In this document: one piece after another, positions 1 to 7,351 of the stretch | How positions within the stretch are numbered: position 1 is the first letter of the stretch | Layout: every line of letters begins with the position of its first letter | DNA from: a virus | Direction: 5' to 3' (one strand) | IMG/VR virus record: IMGVR_UViG_3300047546_001065 | Location: 1-20,173 of that record | Length of the DNA: 20,173 nt | Program-made: the position numbers and the translations under genes | The notes under the pieces: generated by a model | What the model was told of the DNA's origin: nothing | The model's input: the letters and a program-made list of their open reading frames with translations, nothing else | Database searches by the model: none

Positions 1-463
1 CAAGACTCAACTCAACAAGATCATAATCTTTAATAATTCTAATTGTAGAATCTGATTTTTCATCATAACCATCATCCCATTTATTCATGCGTCCACCAAT
101 TGAAAACCCTGTTAGTGTACCATCCAAAACTTTTTCCCATGTATCCTGTGCACCTTTAGAAACATATGCAGATACAAAAACACCAGAATAAAACTTTTTT
201 GTGTTTGGATCAAAATATTTGTCTGCTTTAAAATTAACCATCTTACCTACTGCAAGCGGTTGATGCATTTCACGAATATTTCCACGGAAATTACTAAATG
301 CTTTCATAGATGCTTCTGATGTAACGATGTCACCTTGCTTATCTAAATTATCTAATGAAGCAAAACCAGAAACAATACGTCTTTCTTTATCCACCTTAGA
401 AAGCGGTAAAGAAAGTCTTAGCGAATCGCCATCGGAACTCCAATGGGCTTTGGATATAGTCAT
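1..463 (-). CDS. Prohead (head maturation) protease, 3' end outside window
   Basis: The first 154 codons of a gene that continues past the left edge. I read it directly from the minus strand, starting at the ATG at 463. The product resembles the XkdF-like/HK97-type prohead serine proteases that trim scaffold and capsid protein during head assembly. Visible family marks are a GFASLDN...KQGDIV stretch (residues 33-47), the EMHQPLAVG segment with a likely catalytic His67, and the SKGAQDTWEKVLDGTLTGFSIGG block (102-124) with the likely nucleophile Ser121. It lies directly downstream of the portal gene, the usual head-gene order. A TATAAT box lies 9 bases before the ATG and no Shine-Dalgarno is seen, so the message may be almost leaderless. 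The family assignment is from motif recognition; the C-terminus cannot be judged. Confidence 0.82.
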   Translation of the reverse strand, partial: MTISKAHWSSDGDSLRLSLPLSKVDKERRIVSGFASLDNLDKQGDIVTSEASMKAFSNFRGNIREMHQPLAVGKMVNFKADKYFDPNTKKFYSGVFVSAYVSKGAQDTWEKVLDGTLTGFSIGGRMNKWDDGYDEKSDSTIRIIKDYDLVELSL

Positions 464-472
464 GTTAAATAT

Positions 473-478
473 ATTATA
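473..478 (-). promoter_or_regulatory. Probable -10 element of the protease gene
   Basis: The minus strand reads CTCTATAAT, with the perfect TATAAT ending 9 bases before the protease ATG. There is no extended -10 TG here. The expected transcription start is within 2-3 bases of the start codon. A tandem repeat (495-518) occupies the -35 region. Confidence 0.5.
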
Positions 479-494
479 GAGCCTTTTTTCACAT

Positions 495-518
495 ACCTGT
501 GAATAAACCTGTGGATAA
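495..518. repeat. Tandem 12-bp repeat containing two DnaA-box-like sites
   Basis: The plus strand carries ACCTGTGAATAA followed directly by ACCTGTGGATAA, one mismatch apart. On the minus strand the cores read TTATTCACA (506-498) and TTATCCACA (518-510); the latter equals the bacterial DnaA-box consensus. The pair sits between the portal stop codon and the protease -10 box, at the -35 position. It could bind a host or phage regulator, or DnaA. Nothing else here looks like an origin. Confidence 0.55.
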
Positions 519-519
519 C

Positions 520-2109
520 CTATTGAGAAGATCTGCCCTCGCCTTTTGGATTCCGTCCACTAATTGTGGCTGGACCATCGGATTGGTTATTTAGTCGCTC
601 TCCATCCCTTGCTCTTTGCACATTGTCTGCTGGCTTAGGCTGGAAAGGCTCATCCCCTCCTTCCCGTTGAGGAAGTCCAAGTGTCTGCCTTGCTTCATTT
701 GGAAGCATAACTTGAGTCTTTACATATCTTTCAATGATCTGTGATTGAGCAATTTCATCAGTCAGAGTTAATTCTTTAAACTTTAATAATAGGATATCTG
801 TCTTTTCCTTAATGATTTTATTTAAAGTTTTTTCTAGTTCCTTTTGTGCTGGCCTAGAGACCTGTTCTTTAAAGGTTCTATCTTGTGCAAGTGCTGCTGC
901 AAGTCCACCTGCTTCTCCTCCACCAATTTTAGAAAGTGGAACTTGGTGAGCAATTAAAATATCATCACGATTTTGTTTGCGATATCTTTCAAATGAGCCT
1001 TCTTGTACACCATTTTCAATTGGTTCCATTTTAAACTCAACTTTATTTTGATCTGTATCTCCTGGAAGTGGAATATAGAGCGTTCTATGTGATTGACCTT
1101 TAAGATTAGTTTGTAAAAATCTAAACATTTTATCTTCAGCATCAGATGATAATCTTGCACCCTTAAGTGTAATTACATAGCGTGGTACAGCCTTATTGCT
1201 GAAATAATCAATGTTATATTGTGATGCTAATTGATCTCCATAAAGTGAATTGATTGCTGACATAATATCTGGAACACCATAAAATGTATTTAGTGGTGAG
1301 TATTGCTTAAAATGAATAATCTCATTTGGTCTTGGATCATCTGTAATTGGATTTGGATTGTTTGCTCCAAAATTTCTAAAATAAACTACCTTTTGTCCAA
1401 TAATTTGAACATATCCGTCACGTAATCTACGAACACGCATTGTTGTTGCTGGAATATGGCCAACATAACCAATCTGTCCAGATGTTGTTCTACCTATTTC
1501 AAGATATCCATTTCCAATTGCTTGCATATCTGTGTATACCTTGGTCATTGTGGTTGTAAATGAATCATCATCATTTAATGATTCAAGCCAAGAATGCATT
1601 TCAATTTTTGCTCTTTCAATTCTATTTCTTGCTCTATCTACTTGAGCAGAATCAGCATTTGATTCTAGTTTGAGCATTGTGCTTGGAGATAATTCAAAAT
1701 CATATCCAAGACCAACAACGTTTTCTACCTTTGCGTCGATTGCAGCATGATTGGCAAATGAGGTGTCATAAAAGTTTGCCAATTCGTAAACATTCCATGG
1801 TGGAGTGATAACATCAAATAAACCATATGCATTTCTATAAACAGTGCCTGGATTAATTTCTTTTGAACGTGCACCGTCAATACCGCTTTGATTTGCTCTT
1901 GCACTATCCATATATCCTGGCATATTATCTGGTGCCAAAGATTTTTCTGCAACTCTGTTTGCACGACGTTTAAAGTTGTTGCCTAAACCAGAATATGATT
2001 TGAGTTCAGACCAAACCTTATTAAATGGATCCTCTTGTTTAAATTGATCCAAAAAACTAGTTGGTGTATCTATATTTGCATTAATAAAAATTTGATCTTC
2101 GTTTGACAT
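520..2109 (-). CDS. Phage portal protein
   Basis: A 529-residue protein matching the usual size of PBSX/HK97-type portals, the dodecameric ring at the head vertex through which DNA is packaged and ejected. Recognisable segments are the N-terminal region around residues 103-139 (PPWNVYELANFYDTSFAN and following, ending in VENVVGLGYDF), the central VPRYVITLKGA...LYIPLPGD part, and the QVPLSKIGGGEAGGLAAALAQ to FKEQVSRPAQKELE region typical of the crown-proximal helices, followed by VMLPNEARQTLGLPQREGGDEP near the C-terminus. Its ATG overlaps the stop of the upstream gene by one base (TAATG), suggesting coupled translation. The prohead protease follows after 56 bases. Function is inferred from family resemblance, with good confidence. 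Confidence 0.92.
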   Translation of the reverse strand: MSNEDQIFINANIDTPTSFLDQFKQEDPFNKVWSELKSYSGLGNNFKRRANRVAEKSLAPDNMPGYMDSARANQSGIDGARSKEINPGTVYRNAYGLFDVITPPWNVYELANFYDTSFANHAAIDAKVENVVGLGYDFELSPSTMLKLESNADSAQVDRARNRIERAKIEMHSWLESLNDDDSFTTTMTKVYTDMQAIGNGYLEIGRTTSGQIGYVGHIPATTMRVRRLRDGYVQIIGQKVVYFRNFGANNPNPITDDPRPNEIIHFKQYSPLNTFYGVPDIMSAINSLYGDQLASQYNIDYFSNKAVPRYVITLKGARLSSDAEDKMFRFLQTNLKGQSHRTLYIPLPGDTDQNKVEFKMEPIENGVQEGSFERYRKQNRDDILIAHQVPLSKIGGGEAGGLAAALAQDRTFKEQVSRPAQKELEKTLNKIIKEKTDILLLKFKELTLTDEIAQSQIIERYVKTQVMLPNEARQTLGLPQREGGDEPFQPKPADNVQRARDGERLNNQSDGPATISGRNPKGEGRSSQ

Positions 2110-2513
2110 TAATCTGTTGCTCCATACTTTGCAATTGTATCCTTGGCTGCTTGAACCGCACCTAAGTCATTAAGGTTAGGGATTAGCCCCTCTGCCATTC
2201 TTTGCTTTTGCTCAGAGTACTCTTCATCAGTTACCCTTCCCAATCCAGCAAAAAAATATGGTTCTCCATCTGGCTCACCGTAATATGCTGCTGCTTGTTT
2301 TAATTTAGCAATCTGAGCAATATCACCTTTCATAGATGGAATATTTAATATGTTGCCTTCTCCATCAGTGAACCATTTGCCATTTGCTCTCTTCCATACA
2401 TAAAGTCCCCAGTCATAGTTTTTTTCAATTAAAGTGACCTTTGTATCACCAATCTGACCAGGCATTCTTGGTTTTCCATCTTTACCAAAGGGAGCATTGT
2501 TTTTGCTTTTCAT
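2109..2513 (-). CDS. Small conserved-looking protein upstream of portal, unknown
   Basis: I do not recognise this protein of 134 residues. It opens with a basic stretch (MKSKNNAPFGKDGKPRMPG), has a Trp- and Tyr-rich middle (YDWGLYVWKRANGKWFTDGEGN), and ends with Lys/Gln-rich helical segments. No signal peptide or membrane segment is visible. It is coupled to the portal by a TAATG overlap, so a head or portal-associated role is possible. A GTG two codons further upstream (2519) would also be in frame, but the -10 box at 2521-2526 puts the expected transcription start at about 2513-2514. The ATG at 2513 is therefore the likely start, read from a leaderless mRNA. Confidence 0.75.
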   Translation of the reverse strand: MKSKNNAPFGKDGKPRMPGQIGDTKVTLIEKNYDWGLYVWKRANGKWFTDGEGNILNIPSMKGDIAQIAKLKQAAAYYGEPDGEPYFFAGLGRVTDEEYSEQKQRMAEGLIPNLNDLGAVQAAKDTIAKYGATD

Positions 2514-2520
2514 AACCACC

Positions 2521-2529
2521 AGTATACCA
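2521..2529 (-). promoter_or_regulatory. Extended -10 promoter (TGGTATACT) for the head genes
   Basis: The minus strand reads TGGTATACT, an extended -10 element, ending 7 bases before the ATG at 2513. No convincing -35 is seen. Its position decides the start codon of the downstream gene and implies a leaderless transcript that runs into the portal gene. Confidence 0.6.
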
Positions 2530-2531
2530 TA

Positions 2532-5500
2532 CTATACTGCATTGATGACTTTAGATTGCCACACCACATCTGTATTAAAGTTATATTCGTAGTTGTCAAA
2601 CATTAAAAGCCTTTCATCATCAATAATTATCTTATTAGTTCCAGCAAAGGCATCATAGATATTCTTTGGATTAACACCATAATAACTTGTAGTAGAGAGG
2701 ATTAAGACATTATTCCAGTTACCAGCGTCAACCCAATATTCCCAATCTTGGACTGAAGATCCGCTATTGAGGACCTGGAACCATTGACGTTTAACAATAG
2801 TTTTTACTTCTTGAAGAGTTGTAGACTGATAATACGATATATTACTAAATACAAGTGGTCCAACTAGATTTAACTCGCCAGTATAGTTTGTGTAATCAAT
2901 AATATTAGCAAACGATATTCCCAAAACAGACCATTCTTTTACGGTTATAACTGGATTCTTAACTAACTTTCCATTGATATAAAATGCAATACCGTTTTCT
3001 AATCTTCCAGTATCTGAGTTAATTGCATAAATTTTTGCACGTCTACCATCTGGGCTATCTGCAACCATGTAAAAGTTTAAAGAACTATTGCGTCCATATA
3101 TATTAAATATTGGAGTTGGAGCGTATGGGAAAAAATCTTTATCATATTTAAGAAATGCTTGCATAGCCATAACTTGGTAGTCAGACGCTTTGCTTGAATT
3201 GATTTTAATAGAAAGACCTCTATCAATTTGTGGATTATATGTGCCCTTAATTTCAAAACCACTATTTCTACTTAAATACAAATATGGCATACTCTTTTTA
3301 TAAATAGTATATGGATTTGTGTGTTTATAATTATAATAAAATCCATCTTTGGTATATGGATAAACATCAGTACCGAACCTTGTGCCAATCGGAGTTAGTT
3401 GATTTGCGTTTAGTGCTTGTGATGCTAATTGCAATGATCTCACTTTAATTGGGTTAAACCTAACTCCATTAACTACAAACTCTAGATGCAAAACAATAGA
3501 TAGGTCATTAAAGTCTACTAATGTTGGTGGATAAATAACCATATTATCTACCACCTCATATTTAGTATGTTGCCAATCAGAGCCAGGAACTACTACTCCG
3601 TTCTTTGTAGCATTTTCAATACGAGTAAAATAACCAGGCTGAGCATTTGCACCAGTTTTAGTATATTGAAAAGTTATATATGATCTCACCAAAGATTTAG
3701 AAGTGTCATATAAATAACTCTTCATAGATCTTTGTGCTAAATCATCATAATTATCATAGTTAGTGTATAAATGATTGTCTAGCAAAGCATACGTCTTTTG
3801 AGTTGGTTTCTCATATTCAGATTTTAACTCTGCATAATTCCAAGTGCCCGTAGTTTCTGATTCTGTATATTTAGATGGTGCAGGATAGTCAATATTAAAT
3901 TGAATAAAGTCTAACCCATATACCGTTGAACCATCTTCTGCCACTATATTTTTACCAAAATATGTAAGCGGAATATTATCTTCCCAATATCCAGTTGTGG
4001 CAATATCTGGAATTAATTTATTAAAAACCTTTTCAAAAATCAGTGTGTGACTTGCTATGTGATCAACTAAACGCTGTACTGAGAAGTCCGATGGTGTGCC
4101 ACCATTCCATACATATTGCCAGAATGTTATGTTATTTCCAAAATATGAGTCACCAGAATCTATTGGGGTTACTCCATTAAAATATTCAAATATATCTTCG
4201 TAGTCATATGGAACACCTTTAAAGTTAAATCCTAATTCAACGTTATTAATATTTCTAGCAGTTGTAAAACCAACTTTATAAATGTTACCAGTAAAAGTAT
4301 TTGACAGTTCTTTGGTACCGCCAACATAAACATTTAACTGATTTTTATTTCCAAAAAATGATAATAAGTTTTTGCCATAATAATTAACAAAATCATCAAT
4401 ATTTATACCTGCTGCAAATATTGTTCCAACCTCAACTCCTGGAGATGAATATATTACTTTTCTAACTCCAGAATATTTTAATACATAGTCAATTCTGTGA
4501 TCCTGCACCTCAATAGAAAAATAGTTATTATTAGTTGAATCCTCTACTCTAATTAATACTTGTGGAGTATCAACGACTGCTTCTTTAATTTTAAAGACAC
4601 CATAAAATGCTTTTGTTTCTTCAGATATCATATTTAACTTATTGTAATAAATATATGCATTGGTATTATCCCAAGAAGGGTTGGGTCTAAATGTAATAAA
4701 ATTATATTGTTCTGATTGCAAATCATTACAATCTAGAAATAAATTAGACTGAGTTTTATTTGAAAAAACAAAATCTGGCAAGTTAAATGATGGAGTAGAT
4801 AAAACTCCGTTATTAGTTCCAAGATTATCTACGGCTGCTTGATTCCATTCTCCAGTATCTGGATACATATAGTTGTTTGCATATTTAGAAAATGGATAAT
4901 CTACATATACCGATGTTCCACCATATGCATGATTAATTACTTCTGGAAATTCTACACCCTGACCATAAATAAATCTACGCTTGGCAACTATTGTTGAAAC
5001 CTGATATGGATAAACAGCAACGCAGTCAATCATGTAAGGTGATACGTCATCATAAGAATAGAAGCCTAGCCAGTCTTGATGCTTACCAGTATCTGCATTA
5101 TATTCAAGTGGTAGATCTAGGATAAGTGGTGAAATAGCAAATGAAATAACCTGTTCTCCATTAATCAAAAGTGATGCATTATTATTAGAAACACGGACAT
5201 GAAGTAACATTGGCTTTGACCATTCACCAATATAATGAGAACCAAAGTCATTTCCAACTTTAAATGTAATAAAAGGACCATGAACGTATAAACCATCAGT
5301 TGAAGCAATTGGTCCAAAAATTCTAGTTTTATTTACTGCATCCGTTGTAATATTTAGCCACATCTCTATTGTGTATTCTTTAAATCTTCCAAGATCATTT
5401 AAAAATCCCTGACCTGGAATAATTAAAGATGGGTCGCCTGAATTTGAATATAATACTGTTGTATTTTGTGATCCAAAAACAAGTGGAATACCAGAATTTT

Positions 5501-6227
5501 TTGCAACTAAGGAATTATTTTTTGCTAAATAGTATCCTGCCTTATCAAATAATCCGTATGCGCTTGCCACAATTCCTTTAGTTGAATTAACTGCAATGTT
5601 TGATGGAATTGATGAAATCTGTACACCTAGCGATGTAGAATTGAACTCTTCACACCACTGACCAACAGAAATACCATTAATTAAAAATTGATAATCATTT
5701 GATGTCTGTCCACCAGCAAGGTAGTGAATTTTAATAACAATTCTAAATACTGCATCCTCAGATGGAATGTTAAATGTGTCTGAAACAAAAAACCATTTAT
5801 TAACAACTGCGACATCGAGGGATGTCAGTTGTTGGACCATAGATCCAGTAGTATGATCAAAATACTCATAACCAATTTCAACATTTGTCATAAAGGCACT
5901 AAGAGATTTAATATATGAACCAGTAGCAAATGTTGCAAGCGATTGATTTAATTCAGTAAAATTATTAATATCTTTGCTTATTATGGTTATTATTGAACTA
6001 GATCCAGTTGGCACATCTCCCTTTACAAGTAGTAATTCGCTAGATGGAAATGGAGCATCTCCCTTATTTGTTAGAAGTTGTTCTGATGATGTACCGCCAA
6101 ATGTCCAATCTGTATATGTTCTATCATTTAATAGTGATATATAGTCAGCCTGATCGTCAAGTGCCCAGAACACGCTTGGATGCTCTGCAAATATTTTTTC
6201 AGCATACAGATTTGAAGGACTTGCCAT
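2532..6227 (-). CDS. Large LamG/concanavalin-like virion structural protein
   Basis: A 1231-residue beta-rich protein. The N-terminus (EHPSVFWALDD, residues 15-25) has the phrase that often opens LamG-type lectin repeats in phage virion proteins. At least three jelly-roll-like stretches can be made out: about 280-400 (YTIEMWLNI ... ASLLINGEQVISFAI), about 520-680 (IKEAVVDTPQVLIRVED ... LNVYVGG), and about 1020-1180 (LSIKINSS ... GIAFYINGKLV ... GPLVFSNISYY). Such folds bind sugars or mediate protein contacts, so a minor tail or decoration role in host attachment is likely. No enzymatic motif, signal peptide or coiled coil is seen. It lies between the oxygenase genes and the portal cluster. 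The domain call is by pattern, not by a profile search; the exact virion location is unknown. Confidence 0.8.
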   Translation of the reverse strand: MASPSNLYAEKIFAEHPSVFWALDDQADYISLLNDRTYTDWTFGGTSSEQLLTNKGDAPFPSSELLLVKGDVPTGSSSIITIISKDINNFTELNQSLATFATGSYIKSLSAFMTNVEIGYEYFDHTTGSMVQQLTSLDVAVVNKWFFVSDTFNIPSEDAVFRIVIKIHYLAGGQTSNDYQFLINGISVGQWCEEFNSTSLGVQISSIPSNIAVNSTKGIVASAYGLFDKAGYYLAKNNSLVAKNSGIPLVFGSQNTTVLYSNSGDPSLIIPGQGFLNDLGRFKEYTIEMWLNITTDAVNKTRIFGPIASTDGLYVHGPFITFKVGNDFGSHYIGEWSKPMLLHVRVSNNNASLLINGEQVISFAISPLILDLPLEYNADTGKHQDWLGFYSYDDVSPYMIDCVAVYPYQVSTIVAKRRFIYGQGVEFPEVINHAYGGTSVYVDYPFSKYANNYMYPDTGEWNQAAVDNLGTNNGVLSTPSFNLPDFVFSNKTQSNLFLDCNDLQSEQYNFITFRPNPSWDNTNAYIYYNKLNMISEETKAFYGVFKIKEAVVDTPQVLIRVEDSTNNNYFSIEVQDHRIDYVLKYSGVRKVIYSSPGVEVGTIFAAGINIDDFVNYYGKNLLSFFGNKNQLNVYVGGTKELSNTFTGNIYKVGFTTARNINNVELGFNFKGVPYDYEDIFEYFNGVTPIDSGDSYFGNNITFWQYVWNGGTPSDFSVQRLVDHIASHTLIFEKVFNKLIPDIATTGYWEDNIPLTYFGKNIVAEDGSTVYGLDFIQFNIDYPAPSKYTESETTGTWNYAELKSEYEKPTQKTYALLDNHLYTNYDNYDDLAQRSMKSYLYDTSKSLVRSYITFQYTKTGANAQPGYFTRIENATKNGVVVPGSDWQHTKYEVVDNMVIYPPTLVDFNDLSIVLHLEFVVNGVRFNPIKVRSLQLASQALNANQLTPIGTRFGTDVYPYTKDGFYYNYKHTNPYTIYKKSMPYLYLSRNSGFEIKGTYNPQIDRGLSIKINSSKASDYQVMAMQAFLKYDKDFFPYAPTPIFNIYGRNSSLNFYMVADSPDGRRAKIYAINSDTGRLENGIAFYINGKLVKNPVITVKEWSVLGISFANIIDYTNYTGELNLVGPLVFSNISYYQSTTLQEVKTIVKRQWFQVLNSGSSVQDWEYWVDAGNWNNVLILSTTSYYGVNPKNIYDAFAGTNKIIIDDERLLMFDNYEYNFNTDVVWQSKVINAV

Positions 6228-6235
6228 AATAGTCT

Positions 6236-6244
6236 ATTTTATCA
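6236..6244 (-). promoter_or_regulatory. Extended -10 promoter (TGATAAAAT)
   Basis: The minus strand reads TGATAAAAT, ending 8 bases before the ATG of the LamG-like gene. It overlaps the stop region of the preceding oxygenase gene. There is no Shine-Dalgarno in the 8 bases, consistent with a leaderless start. Confidence 0.45.
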
Positions 6245-6751
6245 TACAATGCGTGTAAACCATCTTGGAGAGGTATATCTGGTACCTTTTAAGATTGGTT
6301 TAACACCATGCACAAAATTTTCATTATCTGGAAAACAAACTAAGTCTCCTGCTTTTGGTTTTATTGATATATTGTATGCTGGAAAGTATATCTCTCCTCC
6401 ATCATAGTTGTCATTAAGATAAATAAGGGTAGCAATGTCATTTGGCCTATTTACATCAAAATGTTCGTGCATACCAAATCCCTCTGTAAATCTAGCCACA
6501 TGTGTTTTTGATTCATCATACGGTTCAAATTGACCTTCGTAATTATTTTTAACAAATGACATTGTTGAGTTTCCATAAAAATTTAAAAGCCTTAATACAT
6601 CTGGGTTATTAAATGAAGCAAAAAAAGTAAATTCTTTTTCTCCATTTCCATATTCTATAAAGTTAGAATCAATAGATGCTGCGTACTCGGAGATTAATCT
6701 TGCGTCTTCTGGATCCATAAATCTAGAAGTATGTTTGATTTGATCAATCAT
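6242..6751 (-). CDS. 2OG-Fe(II) oxygenase, prolyl-4-hydroxylase-like
   Basis: A 169-residue protein whose C-terminal half is a clear double-stranded beta-helix oxygenase core. It has HFD at 97-99 (iron ligands His97, Asp99), then YLNDNYDGGEIYFPAY, PKAGDLVCFP, the distal iron ligand His148, and Arg158 in GTRYTSPRWF, which would hold 2-oxoglutarate. All expected catalytic residues are present. Enzymes of this type hydroxylate proteins or small molecules using O2 and 2-oxoglutarate; the substrate is not evident. Its start overlaps the end of the 201-aa oxygenase-like gene by 8 bases, so the two are probably co-translated. It lies directly before the LamG-like structural gene, making a virion protein a possible substrate (inference). 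Confidence 0.87.
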   Translation of the reverse strand: MIDQIKHTSRFMDPEDARLISEYAASIDSNFIEYGNGEKEFTFFASFNNPDVLRLLNFYGNSTMSFVKNNYEGQFEPYDESKTHVARFTEGFGMHEHFDVNRPNDIATLIYLNDNYDGGEIYFPAYNISIKPKAGDLVCFPDNENFVHGVKPILKGTRYTSPRWFTRIV

Positions 6752-7349
6752 AAAAACCCTTTATTTCCCAATCATCCCATTGAACCTGCTCGTATGGAGT
6801 TCTATTAGGCATCCATAACTGTCCCTTTGTTCCCATCCATGCTTCAGACACAAACATTTCTCCATCAAGAATTGGACTAATTCCATGTTTATCTTTTTCA
6901 GATTCTTCAAAAATAAATAAATCTCCTGGAGTAGCAATAATTTCAAGGTCGTGATTTGGAAATAGAATGTGTCCTCCAGATTTTGCATTTTGCCAAACAA
7001 TATAAGACCCATATGTATTTGCTGGTTTATCCATATTAAAATGTGGCTCTGACTCTCCACCATTTCTATAACGTGCAATATAATGTTTTGAAAACATTGG
7101 TGGATGATAATCTAGTTCTGATTCTGATTGAACTGCTTCATAGAAACCCCTTGAATATTTTGAAAATATTTCTAAAATATTATTTGGCATCTCTCCACGT
7201 GTATGAATATCAAATTTTGTACCTTCATTTTCAAATAATGCATCATGTAGGGGATCGTGTTCTTCTCTAGTATTAAACTTAATTGTAGCAATATAGTTTT
7301 GTATCGTTTTTAAGTCTTCTTCATTTATAAAATTTCCAATAAGTTTCAT
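6744..7349 (-). CDS. 2OG-Fe(II) oxygenase-like protein with altered active site
   Basis: A 201-residue relative of the neighbouring oxygenase. The core can be aligned: EPHFNMDKP (102-110), SGGHILFPNHD, TPGDLFIFEES, His155 in KDKHGISPI, and GEMFVSEAWM (163-172). Where the functional neighbour has HFD, this protein has HFN, so the acidic iron ligand is Asn105. Where Arg normally binds 2-oxoglutarate there is Met165. It may be catalytically inactive, use a different cofactor geometry, or act as a partner subunit of the overlapping 169-aa enzyme. It starts only 2 bases after the ribonucleotide reductase stop and overlaps the next gene by 8 bases, so all three are probably on one transcript. Confidence 0.8.
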   Translation of the reverse strand: MKLIGNFINEEDLKTIQNYIATIKFNTREEHDPLHDALFENEGTKFDIHTRGEMPNNILEIFSKYSRGFYEAVQSESELDYHPPMFSKHYIARYRNGGESEPHFNMDKPANTYGSYIVWQNAKSGGHILFPNHDLEIIATPGDLFIFEESEKDKHGISPILDGEMFVSEAWMGTKGQLWMPNRTPYEQVQWDDWEIKGFYD

Positions 7350-7351
7350 AA

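Noticed and set aside
495-518. Replication origin
   Set aside because: There are only two DnaA-like sites, in a short gap between late genes, with no AT-rich unwinding region or replication genes nearby.
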